Under the pieces are notes generated by a model that worked only from the letters and a program-made list of their open reading frames with translations, was not told the DNA's origin and made no database searches. Shown here in pieces: positions 34,722 to 44,950 of a stretch of DNA of 64,000 nt. The stretch is taken from the NCBI GenBank assembly GCA_040905445.1, contig JBBDRN010000044.1, positions 1 to 64,000 on the forward strand, in the 5' to 3' direction. Position 1 is the stretch's first letter; each line of letters opens with the position of its first letter. Source of the DNA: SKPT01 sp040905445. GTDB taxonomy: Bacteria > Planctomycetota > Phycisphaerae > Phycisphaerales > Phycisphaeraceae. The position numbers and the translations under genes were made by a program.

Positions 34722-37700
34722 ATGAAGATTACACGGAAGTTCACCACCGCCGGCCGGGATGTCTACGCCACCGTCAAGTGGGCGCAGCGGTCCAGCCGGA
34801 TCGCGAACATGGACGGCTCGGTCGTCTTCGAGATGAACGACGCCGAGGTGCCCGAAGGCTGGTCGCAACTCGCCACCGACATCATGGTCAGCAAGTACTT
34901 CCGCAAGGCGGGCGTGCCGAGCGAGCTGAGCACCGTCGACGAGCCGGGCGTGCCGACGTGGCTGCGGCCGCACGCCCCCGCCGAGGGCGCGGAGTTGACC
35001 TATGAGAAGTCGGCGCGGCAGGTCATTCACCGGCTGGTCGGCTGCTGGACCTACTGGGGCCAGAAGCACGGCTACTTCGACACCCAGGACGACGCCGAGG
35101 CCTTCTACGACGAGCTGGCGTACATGCTGCTCAACCAGATGTGCGCGCCCAACAGCCCGCAGTGGTTCAACACGGGCCTGCACTGGGCGTACGGGATCAA
35201 CGGCCCGGCGCAGGGCCACTTCTACACCGACCCGGTCACCGGCGAGACGAAGCCCAGCGAGGACGCGTACACCCACCCCCAGCCGCACGCCTGCTTCATC
35301 CAGTCGATCAACGACGACCTCGTCAACGAGGGCGGCATCATGGACCTCTGGGTCCGCGAGGCGCGCCTGTTCAAGTATGGCAGCGGCACGGGGACGAACT
35401 TCTCGCGACTGCGCGCCGAGAACGAGCCGCTGTCCGGCGGCGGGCGCAGCAGCGGGCTCATGAGCTTCCTCAAGATCGGCGATCGCGCGGCGGGGGCGAT
35501 CAAGTCCGGCGGCACGACGCGCCGGGCGGCGAAGATGGTCTGCCTCGACCTCGACCACCCCGACGCCGAGAGCTTCATCAACTGGAAGGTGCGCGAGGAG
35601 CTGAAGGTCGCCGCCATGGTCGAGGGGATCAAGCATCTGCCCGCGAAGCACCGCAAGACGGCCGCGGATCTGGGCCTCGAGCTGGACTACGACTTCAACG
35701 GCGAGGCCTACGCCACCGCCAGCGGGCAGAATTCGAACAACTCGGTGCGCATCCCCAACCGCTTCTTCGAGGCGATCGACAAGGGCGAGGACTGGACCTT
35801 CACCCGCCGTACCGACGGCGAGACGACGCGCAGTGTCGAGGCGAGCAAGCTGTGGGACGAGATCGGCTTCGCCGCGTGGCGCTGCGCCGACCCGGGCGTG
35901 CAGTACGACACGACGATCAACCAGTGGCACACCTGCCCGGCGTCGGGGCGCATCAACGCGTCCAACCCGTGCAGCGAGTACATGTTCCTGGACGACACGG
36001 CGTGCAACCTCGCGTCGCTCAACGTCCTGACCTTCTACGACCCCGAGACGCGCAGCTTCGACGTCGAGCGCTATGAGCATGGCGTCGACCTCTGGACGAC
36101 CGTCCTCGAGATCAGTGTGCTGATGGCGCAGTACCCGAGCGAGGCGATCGCGCGGTTGAGCTACGAGTTCCGCACGCTGGGCCTGGGCTACGCCAACCTG
36201 GGCGCGATGCTCATGCAGGCGGGCATTCCCTATGACAGCGAGCGGGCGCGGGCGATCTGCGGCTGCCTGACGTCAATTTTGACGGGGCGGTCGTACGCGA
36301 TGAGCGCGAAGCTGGCCGAGGCCCTGGGGCCGTTCCCCGCCTACGAGGCGAATCACGAGGGCATGCTGCGGGTGGTCCGCAACCATCGGCGGGCGGCGCA
36401 CAGCGTGCCGCGCGAGAGCGCCGCCGCGGCGAAGCACAAGCTGGGTGATTACGAGGGGCTGGACATCCGGCCCGTGCCGATCGACGCCGACAAGCTCGAT
36501 GCTGCGAAAGGCCCCGAGGCGCACGTGGGGCGGATCGCCAACAGCGACGACCTGCTCGCCGCGGCCCGCCGCGTGTGGGATGAGGCTGAGAAACTCGGCG
36601 AGGCGCACGGCTACCGCAATGCGCAGACGACGGTCATCGCGCCGACGGGGACGATCGGCCTGCTGATGGACTGCGACACGACGGGCGTCGAGCCGGACTT
36701 CGCGCTGGTGAAGTTCAAGAAGCTCGCCGGGGGCGGGTACTTCAAGATCGCCAACCAGTCGCTGCAGCCGGCGCTCAAGGCGCTGGGCTACACCGAGGCG
36801 CAGGTCGGCGACATCCTGCAGCACGTGCTCGGGTCGTTGAGCCTGGATGTGCCGATGCCCGCGGGCGACGGCACGCCGGGCGACGCGGAGCACACCTTCC
36901 TGGACTACCTGATGGCTCGTGGGCTTGATGAAGATGACCTGGGCCGCATCACCGACGCGCTGCCGATGGTCTTCGAGCTGTCGCAGGCGTTCACGACGTG
37001 GACGCTGGGCGAGGCGGCGATTGAGCGGCTGGGGCTGACGGAGCAGGCGGCCGAGTCAGGCTTCGATCTGCTTGCGGCGTTGGGGCTGAGTCGGCCGCAG
37101 ATCGCGGAGTTGAACCGTCTGGTGTGCGGGACGCAGACGGTGGAGGGGGCGCCGCACCTGACGGAGGAGCATCTGCCGGTGTTCGACTGTGCCAACACGT
37201 GCGGGCCTACGGGTAAACGTTACATCGCGGCCGAGGGTCACATCCGGATGATGGCGGCGGCGCAGCCGTTCATCAGTGGTGCGATCAGCAAGACGATCAA
37301 CCTGCCCAACTCGGCGAGCGTGGATGACATCAAGTCGGCGTACCGGCTGTCGTGGGAGCTGGGGCTGAAGGCCAACGCGTTGTACCGCGATGGGTGCAAG
37401 CTCAGTCAGGTGTTGTCGAGCGGGAACACGGCGGAGCAGGATGATGAGCCGGACGACGAGGAGGCGATCGAGGCGGGGCGGTCGGAGGTGGCGCAGGACG
37501 TGATCGCCGCGGCGACGGCGGCCGCCGAGCGGGGTCAGGCGCGGACGGTGGAGAAGATCGTCGAGCGCGTGGTCGAGAGGCCGCTGCGTCGGCGTCTGCC
37601 GGACACGCGGCGGAGCATCACGCACAAGTTCAACGTCGCCGGGCACGAGGGCTACCTGACGGTCGGGCTCTACGAGGACGGCACGCCGGGCGAGCTGTTC

Positions 37701-38327
37701 ATCACGATGGCGAAGGAGGGCTCGACGATCGGGGGGCTGATGGACTCGCTGGGGACGGCGATCAGCGTGGCGCTGCAGTACGGCGTGCCGGTGGAGTCGC
37801 TGGTGACGAAGTTCACGCACCAGCGTTTCGAGCCGGCGGGCGTCACCCACAACCGCGACATTCCGTTCGCCAAGAGCCTGGTTGACTACATTTTCCGCTG
37901 GCTCGGCATGGAATTTGTACCCGGTTATCGCAAAGCCAATGCCCCCGCCCGCACCGACGGGGCCGAGCCGCTGGCGAAGGATCGCCGGGACCACGCCCGG
38001 GACAAGGCGCAGGCTGTGGCGCACGGCCCGGCGGCCGCCGATGGGGCGGACCGGCGCAACGGCAACGGGCATGATCGGGGAGGTTTCGTGGATGTGACCA
38101 GCGACGAAGACCGGGACGCCGACGGCGGGAGCGTGGGCAACGGGCACCACGGCGCCGAGGCGGGGTACGGCAGCAGCCCCGAGCCGGCGGGGGAGGGGGC
38201 GCTGGCGGCGGCGATGAAGGACATGCAGGCCGACGCCCCGGCGTGCGACGTGTGCGGGACGATCACGGTTCGTAACGGAACTTGTTATAAATGCATGAAT
38301 TGTGGGAACTCAATGGGTTGCAGCTGA
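34722..38327 (+). CDS. nrdJ: Vitamin B12-dependent (class II) ribonucleotide reductase NrdJ
   Basis: A 1201-aa enzyme that reduces ribonucleotides with adenosylcobalamin and needs no oxygen or tyrosyl radical. Motifs are NPCSEYMFLDDTACNLASLN, including the Cys of the thiyl-radical/NxCSE site, and AQTTVIAPTGTIGLLMDCDT. The C-terminal part has the RNR-associated domain (SITHKFNVAGHEGYLTVGLY) and a final Cys cluster CDVCGTITVRNGTCYKCMNC, shown as CYKCMNCGNSMGCS. Length is that of the long NrdJ group. The last 20 codons are much more AT-rich than the rest. A terminator follows at 38489. It supplies dNTPs alongside Dcd. Confidence 0.96.
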   Translation: MKITRKFTTAGRDVYATVKWAQRSSRIANMDGSVVFEMNDAEVPEGWSQLATDIMVSKYFRKAGVPSELSTVDEPGVPTWLRPHAPAEGAELTYEKSARQVIHRLVGCWTYWGQKHGYFDTQDDAEAFYDELAYMLLNQMCAPNSPQWFNTGLHWAYGINGPAQGHFYTDPVTGETKPSEDAYTHPQPHACFIQSINDDLVNEGGIMDLWVREARLFKYGSGTGTNFSRLRAENEPLSGGGRSSGLMSFLKIGDRAAGAIKSGGTTRRAAKMVCLDLDHPDAESFINWKVREELKVAAMVEGIKHLPAKHRKTAADLGLELDYDFNGEAYATASGQNSNNSVRIPNRFFEAIDKGEDWTFTRRTDGETTRSVEASKLWDEIGFAAWRCADPGVQYDTTINQWHTCPASGRINASNPCSEYMFLDDTACNLASLNVLTFYDPETRSFDVERYEHGVDLWTTVLEISVLMAQYPSEAIARLSYEFRTLGLGYANLGAMLMQAGIPYDSERARAICGCLTSILTGRSYAMSAKLAEALGPFPAYEANHEGMLRVVRNHRRAAHSVPRESAAAAKHKLGDYEGLDIRPVPIDADKLDAAKGPEAHVGRIANSDDLLAAARRVWDEAEKLGEAHGYRNAQTTVIAPTGTIGLLMDCDTTGVEPDFALVKFKKLAGGGYFKIANQSLQPALKALGYTEAQVGDILQHVLGSLSLDVPMPAGDGTPGDAEHTFLDYLMARGLDEDDLGRITDALPMVFELSQAFTTWTLGEAAIERLGLTEQAAESGFDLLAALGLSRPQIAELNRLVCGTQTVEGAPHLTEEHLPVFDCANTCGPTGKRYIAAEGHIRMMAAAQPFISGAISKTINLPNSASVDDIKSAYRLSWELGLKANALYRDGCKLSQVLSSGNTAEQDDEPDDEEAIEAGRSEVAQDVIAAATAAAERGQARTVEKIVERVVERPLRRRLPDTRRSITHKFNVAGHEGYLTVGLYEDGTPGELFITMAKEGSTIGGLMDSLGTAISVALQYGVPVESLVTKFTHQRFEPAGVTHNRDIPFAKSLVDYIFRWLGMEFVPGYRKANAPARTDGAEPLAKDRRDHARDKAQAVAHGPAAADGADRRNGNGHDRGGFVDVTSDEDRDADGGSVGNGHHGAEAGYGSSPEPAGEGALAAAMKDMQADAPACDVCGTITVRNGTCYKCMNCGNSMGCS

Positions 38328-38635
38328 GTATGGTTAGATAGATAGATGTGAGGAGCGGGAAGCCGGCCGTGGGACCCCGAAACAGGTACGGGGCCGGGAA
38401 ACGGGGCACGGGATTGCCCCCCCGGACGGTCGGGAAATGCTCGGCCGGGCACGGACGACCGGCCACCGCCCGCTTCCTTCTCCCTCCGCCCCTCGGGAAG
38501 TCATTCCCGAGGGGTTTTTTTTGGTTCATCCGGAATCTTCGGGGCCGGACGCCGACTCCGTGCCGCAATCGCCGGCGTCGACTTCAGCCCCGCAGGGGCT
38601 GCGGCTTGGCGCGGCCGGCCGCCGCTTCGCCCACT
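38328..38635. other. Downstream region of nrdJ with hairpins and terminator
   Basis: 308 bp. A short agatagatagatg repeat follows the stop codon. 38370-38488 is GC-rich with several stems and A-rich loops (ccccgaaacaggtacgggg). A strong intrinsic terminator follows, then the end of folK. It could hold a small RNA or 3' UTR element. No ORF is convincing. Confidence 0.5.
38489..38522 (+). terminator. Intrinsic terminator of nrdJ
   Basis: Stem cccctcgggaa / ttcccgagggg with a gtca loop, followed by eight T. It is the best terminator in the plus strand of the window. Confidence 0.93.
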
Positions 38636-39109
38636 CTACGTCGTGGGCAGGTTCGCCAGCATCGCGGCGACGGTTTCGCCGCGGGTGGGGTGGACGAGCT
38701 GTGGCGCCAGGTCGGCCAGGGGCTTGAGGACGAACCAGCGCTCGTGCAGGTGCGGGTGGGGCACGCGCAGGCCCGGCTCGTCGATCACCGCGTCGCCATA
38801 GAAGAGGATGTCGAGATCGAGCACGCGCGGACTCCAGCGCACGCGCTGGTCGGGCGGCTCGCGTCCCGCCGCCTGCTCGATCGCCTGCAGCCGGGCGAGC
38901 AGGTCGCGCGGGGGGAGAGTCGTTTGCAACTCGGCGACGGCGTTGAGGAACGCGCCCTGCCCGGCGGGGCCGCCGACGGGGGCGGTCTCGTAGACCTCGC
39001 TCATGCGGATGGGTGCGGAGGCGATCGCGTCGAGGCCCGTGCGGGCGTGCTCGATCGCGGCCTGGCGGTCGCCGACGTTGGTTCCCATCGCGATGTAGGC
39101 CGTGGTCAT
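38636..39109 (-). CDS. folK: 2-amino-4-hydroxy-6-hydroxymethyldihydropteridine pyrophosphokinase
   Basis: A 157-aa enzyme of folate synthesis that transfers pyrophosphate from ATP to 6-hydroxymethyl-dihydropterin. The N-terminal AYIAMGTNVGDRQAAI, the core FLNAVAELQTTL, and the metal and substrate motif RVLDLDILFYGDAVI, followed by VPHPHLHERWFVLKPLADLAP, are all intact. Length is normal. The ATG at 39109 is preceded, on its strand, by TACAAT and 6 nt, and has no Shine-Dalgarno. It is divergent from queA across a composite repeat. Confidence 0.95.
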   Translation of the reverse strand: MTTAYIAMGTNVGDRQAAIEHARTGLDAIASAPIRMSEVYETAPVGGPAGQGAFLNAVAELQTTLPPRDLLARLQAIEQAAGREPPDQRVRWSPRVLDLDILFYGDAVIDEPGLRVPHPHLHERWFVLKPLADLAPQLVHPTRGETVAAMLANLPTT

Positions 39110-39115
39110 GGGCCG

Positions 39116-39121
39116 ATTGTA
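39116..39121 (-). promoter_or_regulatory. -10-like TACAAT, leaderless promoter of folK
   Basis: On the minus strand TACAAT, then cggccc, then ATG 39109. Confidence 0.5.
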
Positions 39122-39143
39122 AGCGGGGGAGGTCTCGCAGGGG

Positions 39144-39345
39144 GCGCAGAGAGCGCGGAGGCCGCGGGAGTGGGCGCGTTAGAGCGCCTTCAACCCATTC
39201 GTAGCGGGTGGGGTGCCACTGACAAGCGGAGTCCGCGGAGCTTGTCAGTGCGAAAGTGCAGCCAACACCGACAAGGCCGAGGACGGCCTTGTCAGTGCCA
39301 CCCGCCGCTAACACATGCCCCCAGCAGTTTCCGCGCTCTCTGCGC
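39144..39345. repeat. Composite repeat: CGCAGAGAGCGCGGA arms around an ACTGACAAG element
   Basis: Outer perfect 16-bp arms gcgcagagagcgcgga (39144-39159) and tccgcgctctctgcgc (39330-39345). Inside them lies a nearly complete ACTGACAAG-family element (39180-39308). One repeat family is nested inside another. Confidence 0.75.
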
Positions 39346-39378
39346 ACTCTGCGCGAAATCCCCCCTGCCGCAGGCTGG

Positions 39379-39384
39379 TACCAT
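39379..39384 (+). promoter_or_regulatory. -10-like TACCAT, leaderless promoter of queA
   Basis: TACCAT, then ccgccg (6 nt), then ATG 39391. No Shine-Dalgarno. Confidence 0.45.
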
Positions 39385-39390
39385 CCGCCG

Positions 39391-40476
39391 ATGCGCGTTG
39401 AGGAGCTTGATTACCCGCTGCCCGCCGATCGGATCGCGACGCGGCCGGCGGAGCCGCGCGACGCGGCGCGGCTGATGCTCGCGGACTGTGCGACCGGGCG
39501 GGCGACGGACCACCGCGTGCGCGACCTGCCGGGGCTGGGCGTGCTGCGGGCGGGCGACCTGCTGGTGCTCAACGAGACGCGCGTCCTGCCGGCGAGGCTC
39601 GAAGGCAGACGGTCGGCGACGGGCGGCCGCGTCGCGGGGCTCTACCTCGGTGAGACGGAAGCGGCGGGGCGGTGGCAGGTGATGCTCGAGGCGCGGGGCA
39701 GCCTGCGCCTGGGCGAGGCGATCGTGCTGGATGACGCGGCGCGGCTGGTGCTGGAGGCGTCGCTGGGCGAGGGGCGGTGGTCGGCGCGGCTGGAGGCGGA
39801 CGCCGACACCGACGCGGTGCTCGCCCGGGTGGGACGAACGCCACTGCCGCCGTACATCGCGCGGGCGCGGCGGCAGGGGGCCGAGGCGGCGGAGCGCGAG
39901 GCGGACGCGGTCCGGTACAACACGGTCTATGCGCATGAGCCGGGGTCGGTGGCGGCGCCGACGGCGGGGCTGCACCTTACGCCGGAACTGCTGGCGGCGA
40001 TCGAGGCGCGCGGGGTCAGGTTGGCGCGGCTGACGCTGCACGTGGGGCTGGGCACGTTCGCGCCGGTGCGCAGCGCGTCGCTGTCGGCCCACGTGATGCA
40101 TGCCGAGCGCGTGCGCGTGCCGGCCGCGACACTGGACTTACTGCGGGCGACGCGCGACGCCGGCAGGCGCATCGTGCCGGTGGGGACGACGAGCGTGCGG
40201 GCGCTGGAGTCGCTGCCACCGGATTGGCGCGGGCTGGCGGGGGACTGGGCGGGGGCGACGGAGCTGTTCGTCTATCCCGGCTCGGGGTTCACGTTCCGCT
40301 TCACGGACATGCTGCTGACCAACTTCCACCTGCCGCGGTCCACGCTGCTGGCGCTGGTCGCGGCGTTGCCGGGGGTCGGGCTGGAGCGGCTGAAGGGGTG
40401 GTACGCGGACGCGGTGGCGCGCGGGTATCGGTTCTATTCGTACGGCGACGCGATGTTGATCGTACAAGGCGGGTGA
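39391..40476 (+). CDS. queA: S-adenosylmethionine:tRNA ribosyltransferase-isomerase
   Basis: A 361-aa enzyme that transfers and rearranges the ribosyl group of SAM onto 7-aminomethyl-7-deazaguanine tRNA to form epoxyqueuosine. Motifs are YPLPADRIATRPAEPRDAARLM, quoted here as LPADRIATRPAEPRD, LVLNETRVLPARL, and the core SVAAPTAGLHLTPELL followed by LHVGLGTFAPVR. The C-terminal NFHLPRSTLLALVAAL is present. It is divergent from folK and convergent with groEL, with terminator 40541-40570 between. Confidence 0.95.
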   Translation: MRVEELDYPLPADRIATRPAEPRDAARLMLADCATGRATDHRVRDLPGLGVLRAGDLLVLNETRVLPARLEGRRSATGGRVAGLYLGETEAAGRWQVMLEARGSLRLGEAIVLDDAARLVLEASLGEGRWSARLEADADTDAVLARVGRTPLPPYIARARRQGAEAAEREADAVRYNTVYAHEPGSVAAPTAGLHLTPELLAAIEARGVRLARLTLHVGLGTFAPVRSASLSAHVMHAERVRVPAATLDLLRATRDAGRRIVPVGTTSVRALESLPPDWRGLAGDWAGATELFVYPGSGFTFRFTDMLLTNFHLPRSTLLALVAALPGVGLERLKGWYADAVARGYRFYSYGDAMLIVQGG

Positions 40477-40532
40477 CGGGGGGTCCGACGCCGACATGAC
40501 GTGTGTTGGTCGCCGGGGAGCGCGGATGAACG

Positions 40533-40570
40533 AAAAAAAAGAAGCCCACGGATTGGGATCCGTGGGCTTC
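40533..40570 (-). terminator. Intrinsic terminator of the groES-groEL operon
   Basis: On the minus strand the stem gaagcccacggat / atccgtgggcttc (loop ccca) is followed by eight T (plus-strand 40533-40540). A classic rho-independent signal. Confidence 0.93.
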
Positions 40571-40601
40571 GGCGGGGTGGGGTTGATGGGCCTGGATGGG
40601 C

Positions 40602-42233
<1,632 letters not shown>

Positions 42234-42381
42234 GGTCGTGACTCCTGTCTATCTGAGAGTTGGTCTGTCGGAATGACGTTTTGTTTCGGGTTTGTGTCAC
42301 CACCGGCGTGGGTGGTGGGTTGCCGTGGTTCGTGCCCCACCGTTCGCAGGTGGGGCTGGAGCACGGGACGTTGTCGTGTGG

Positions 42382-42669
42382 TTAGTTCACCACGGCGAGG
42401 ACTTCGTCTTCGCCGAGGACGACGTAGTCCTCGTCGTCGATGCGCACCTCCTGGCCGCCCCACTTGCCGAGGATGATCGTATCGCCCTGCTTGACCTGGA
42501 AGTCGGCGCGCTGGCCGGAGTCGAGCAGGCGGCCCTGGCCGAGGGCGACGACCTTGGCCTGCTGGGGCTTGTCGGTGGCGGTTTCGGGCAGGTAGATGCC
42601 GGACTTGGTCTTGGTCTCGGGCTCGAGGCGTTGGACGAGGATGCGATCGCCTAGGGGTTTGACCTTCAT
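42382..42669 (-). CDS. groES: Co-chaperonin GroES
   Basis: A 95-aa lid of the chaperonin. MKVKPLGDRILVQRLEPETK is the typical start and AKVVALGQGRLLDSG the core. The mobile loop is TKSGIYLP, where the GIYLP segment docks to GroEL. AGGAGA lies about 7 nt before ATG 42669. The ATG overlaps the stop of the receiver-like gene upstream as ATGA, so translation is coupled. I found no CIRCE element ahead of the operon. Confidence 0.97.
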   Translation of the reverse strand: MKVKPLGDRILVQRLEPETKTKSGIYLPETATDKPQQAKVVALGQGRLLDSGQRADFQVKQGDTIILGKWGGQEVRIDDEDYVVLGEDEVLAVVN

Positions 42670-43292
42670 TGAATCTTCTCCTGTTGCGGGGGTCGGGGTG
42701 AGTGGCCGGCCCGGGCCGGTGCGGGCCAATGCCCGGCATATTGCCGATCCAGCAGCCGGCGAATCGCCTGAAGCAGGGCCTCGAGGTCGACCGGCTGATT
42801 GATGACGGTGAAGGCGCCGAGGCGCAGGGCTTCGTTGAGGTAGCGTTGCGTCCGCCGCCAGTCATAGGCGCCGTTGTTGACGACGAGGATGGGCGGGCGG
42901 CTGGGTCGGCGGTGGAAGACCTCGAGCAGCCAGAGCCCGCCGGGGCGCGGCGAGCGCGAGGCGGAGGCGGTGGCGGACGGGGCGGTGGCGGACGCGTCGT
43001 CCGCCCCCTCGCCCAATCCCTGCCGCGTGGCGGCTGCGCGGGCGGGTGCGGTCGGGGCGGCGGTCGCGGTGGCGGGGGTGGCAGGGGTGAGGAGGTCGAT
43101 CACAGCCACGTGGAAGGGGGTGCGGTCGGCGATATCCAGCGCCTCGCGGCCGGAGCGGGCGCGGTAGGTCGCCACGCCGATCGGTTCGAGCAGCCGGGGC
43201 AACTGTTGGGTCCAGTGCTCGATCGCGTGGTCGCGGTCCTCGGTGAGCAGGACGTTGAAGCGGGCCTCGGATTGATGACGCACCTGAACCAT
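42666..43292 (-). CDS. Receiver-like (REC) protein with repeat-derived insert, coupled to groES
   Basis: A 208-aa response-regulator-like protein. The N-terminal acid pair (ED), the phosphoacceptor-like D66 in HVAVIDLLTP, and helices around it fit a receiver domain. The conserved Lys of the usual KP motif is Gln (INQPVDLEALLQAI), and the Thr/Ser position reads NNGAYD. Residues about 70-116 are a Thr/Pro/Ala-rich insert, coded in part by the nonamer repeat, placed straight after the Asp. There is no output domain. The stop overlaps groES, so it is the first gene of the groESL operon. A pseudo-receiver or stress sensor role is inference. Confidence 0.75.
   Translation of the reverse strand: MVQVRHQSEARFNVLLTEDRDHAIEHWTQQLPRLLEPIGVATYRARSGREALDIADRTPFHVAVIDLLTPATPATATAAPTAPARAAATRQGLGEGADDASATAPSATASASRSPRPGGLWLLEVFHRRPSRPPILVVNNGAYDWRRTQRYLNEALRLGAFTVINQPVDLEALLQAIRRLLDRQYAGHWPAPARAGHSPRPPQQEKIQ
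43043..43107. repeat. In-frame nonamer repeat in the receiver-like gene
   Basis: ggcggtcgcggtggcggggg and nearby units, read as Thr-Pro-Ala-Thr-Pro-Ala on the minus strand. They start right after the phosphoacceptor loop. Confidence 0.65.
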
Positions 43293-43546
43293 GGCACCGC
43301 AGGTAGATGCAACGGCGGTGCCGGGCGCGAGCGGGTGGGGCGGGCGGCGAAATGCAGTATAAACGCTGTTAAAAACGTAATTTATGTCGATATCGGGTCG
43401 ATGGGCCGCATCGCGGCGGTCCGCCGGACCTGTCGCCGCCGCGCGGGAGGGCGTCCGTGGCGTGCCATTCTGGCAGGCGCGGGCGATCGGGAGTCTTGGC
43501 TATCAGGGATCTCTGATGAACCCTGGAGCCCGATGACTGATCATTG

Positions 43547-43644
43547 AACCGCGAAGAGGCGAAGCAAGCGAAGGGCGCGAAGAAGCAGAAGTGACTCAAA
43601 CGGCAATCCTTTCGCGCCCTCCGTGCTTTCGCTGCTTCGCGGTT
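43547..43644. repeat. Inverted repeat, AACCGCGAAG family, copy 2
   Basis: Left end aaccgcgaagaggcgaagc, right end ctttcgctgcttcgcggtt. Periodic 7-8 bp units lie within each arm. Confidence 0.8.
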
Positions 43645-43658
43645 ATTCAGAGATCTCA

Positions 43659-43692
43659 TTAGAGCACGTTCAATCCAACCGTAGCGGGTGAA
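43659..43692. repeat. Terminal fragment of the ACTGACAAG element
   Basis: tagagcacgttcaatccaac then cgtagcgggtg matches the inverted terminus of the element at 51-199, without the inner hairpins. Confidence 0.65.
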
Positions 43693-43822
43693 GGGGCTCT
43701 AGCCATCGACCATCTTCCCCTTCTGCTATTCTCCAACCCCGCCACCCCGCCACGCTGCCACCCCGCCACGCCGGCACGCCGCACCCTTCCACCCTCCCGC
43801 CCGGTTACGCCACGATCTTGCC

Positions 43823-44893
43823 ATGACGCCGATCCAGATCCGCAACCTTTCCAAGCACTTTGGGCCGACGGTCGCTGTCGCGGGGATCGATCTCGACATT
43901 GCCGCGGGGGAGCTGTTTTTTCTGCTGGGGCCCTCGGGGTGCGGGAAGACGACGCTGCTGCGCTGCCTGGCGGGGTTCATCGACCCAACGGGGGGGCGAA
44001 TCCGCTTCGGGGAGCGCGACGTCACGCACCTGCCCACGAATAAGCGCAACACGGGGATGGTGTTCCAGGGCTACGCGCTCTGGCCGCACATGACGGTGGC
44101 GCAGAACGTGGCGTTCGGGCTGGAGGTGCGCAAGGTGCGGGGGCAGGCCAAGGCTGACCGGGTTGCGGCGGCGCTGGAGATGGTGCAGATGTCGCCGTAT
44201 GCCGGTCGGCGGCCGAATGCGCTGTCGGGCGGGCAGCAGCAGCGTGTGGCGCTGGCCCGCGCGCTGGTGATCGAGCCGACCGTGCTGCTGCTGGATGAGC
44301 CGCTGAGCAATCTGGATGCGAAGCTGCGGGGGCAGATGCGCAGCCAGATCCGGGAGATCTGCAAGCGTACGGGGATCACGGCCGTGTACGTGACGCACGA
44401 TCAGAAGGAGGCGCTGTCGATGGCCGACCGGATCGCGGTCATGGACGAGGGGAAGCTGATGCAGGTCGGCTCGCCGCGTGAGTTGTATGACCGGCCGGCG
44501 AACCGGTTCGTGGCGGACTTCCTGGGCGAGACGAACTTCATCCGCGCCAAAGTCGCGTTCCGCGCGGACGGGGCGCTGACGCTCGACACGCCGATGGGTC
44601 CGGTGCGTTCGACGACGTTTCCCGACAAGCTCGACGCGGAGACGGTCACCTGCTCGATCCGGCCCGAGGCGCTGTCGCTCGACGGGGACGGGCAGGCGCG
44701 GCCGGGCGCCAACGTCTTTGAGACGTCGTGCGACGACGTGACGTACCTGGGTGAGATGGCGCAGTACCACCTGGCGGCCGCGGGCGACGCGCGGCTGATC
44801 GTCTACGAGCTGCACCCGCGCTGGCTGCAGCGGCAGGGCCAGGCGGTGCGCGTGCAGGTGGACCCGGCGGACGTCGTGGTGCTGGAGGATTAA
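43823..44893 (+). CDS. ABC transporter ATP-binding protein, PotA/FbpC type (orphan)
   Basis: A 356-aa ATPase. Walker A GPSGCGKTT near residue 40, signature ALSGGQQQRVALARAL, Walker B VLLLDEPLSNLD, and D-loop are intact. A TOBE-like C-terminal domain (MGPVRSTTFPDKL to IRPEALSL) follows. The family imports iron, polyamines or aminophosphonates. No permease or binding-protein gene adjoins it, so its partners must be elsewhere. The downstream SDR and ROK genes are close but probably have their own start signals. Confidence 0.9.
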   Translation: MTPIQIRNLSKHFGPTVAVAGIDLDIAAGELFFLLGPSGCGKTTLLRCLAGFIDPTGGRIRFGERDVTHLPTNKRNTGMVFQGYALWPHMTVAQNVAFGLEVRKVRGQAKADRVAAALEMVQMSPYAGRRPNALSGGQQQRVALARALVIEPTVLLLDEPLSNLDAKLRGQMRSQIREICKRTGITAVYVTHDQKEALSMADRIAVMDEGKLMQVGSPRELYDRPANRFVADFLGETNFIRAKVAFRADGALTLDTPMGPVRSTTFPDKLDAETVTCSIRPEALSLDGDGQARPGANVFETSCDDVTYLGEMAQYHLAAAGDARLIVYELHPRWLQRQGQAVRVQVDPADVVVLED

Positions 44894-44936
44894 GGCCTGG
44901 TGTGGGCTGCCGCTCGCGGGGGATCGGCGCGGGCGG

Positions 44937-44942
44937 TACATT
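44937..44942 (+). promoter_or_regulatory. -10-like TACATT, leaderless promoter of the SDR gene
   Basis: TACATT then 8 nt (ggccggcc) then ATG 44951. No Shine-Dalgarno. Confidence 0.4.
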
Positions 44943-44950
44943 GGCCGGCC

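Larger units (their letters stand above)
43293..43822. other. Intergenic region before groESL operon and ABC ATPase gene
   Basis: 530 bp. 43350-43400 is AT-rich, with a -10-like TATACT on the minus strand (43356-43361) that could serve the groES operon. 43547-43644 is an AACCGCGAAG inverted repeat, and 43659-43692 an end of the ACTGACAAG element. 43730-43800 is a ccccgccac-type low-complexity run just before the ABC gene. No gene is evident. Confidence 0.55.

Noticed and set aside
42670..43400. CIRCE operator for groESL
   Set aside because: No TTAGCACTC-N9-GAGTGCTAA match in the region upstream of the operon.
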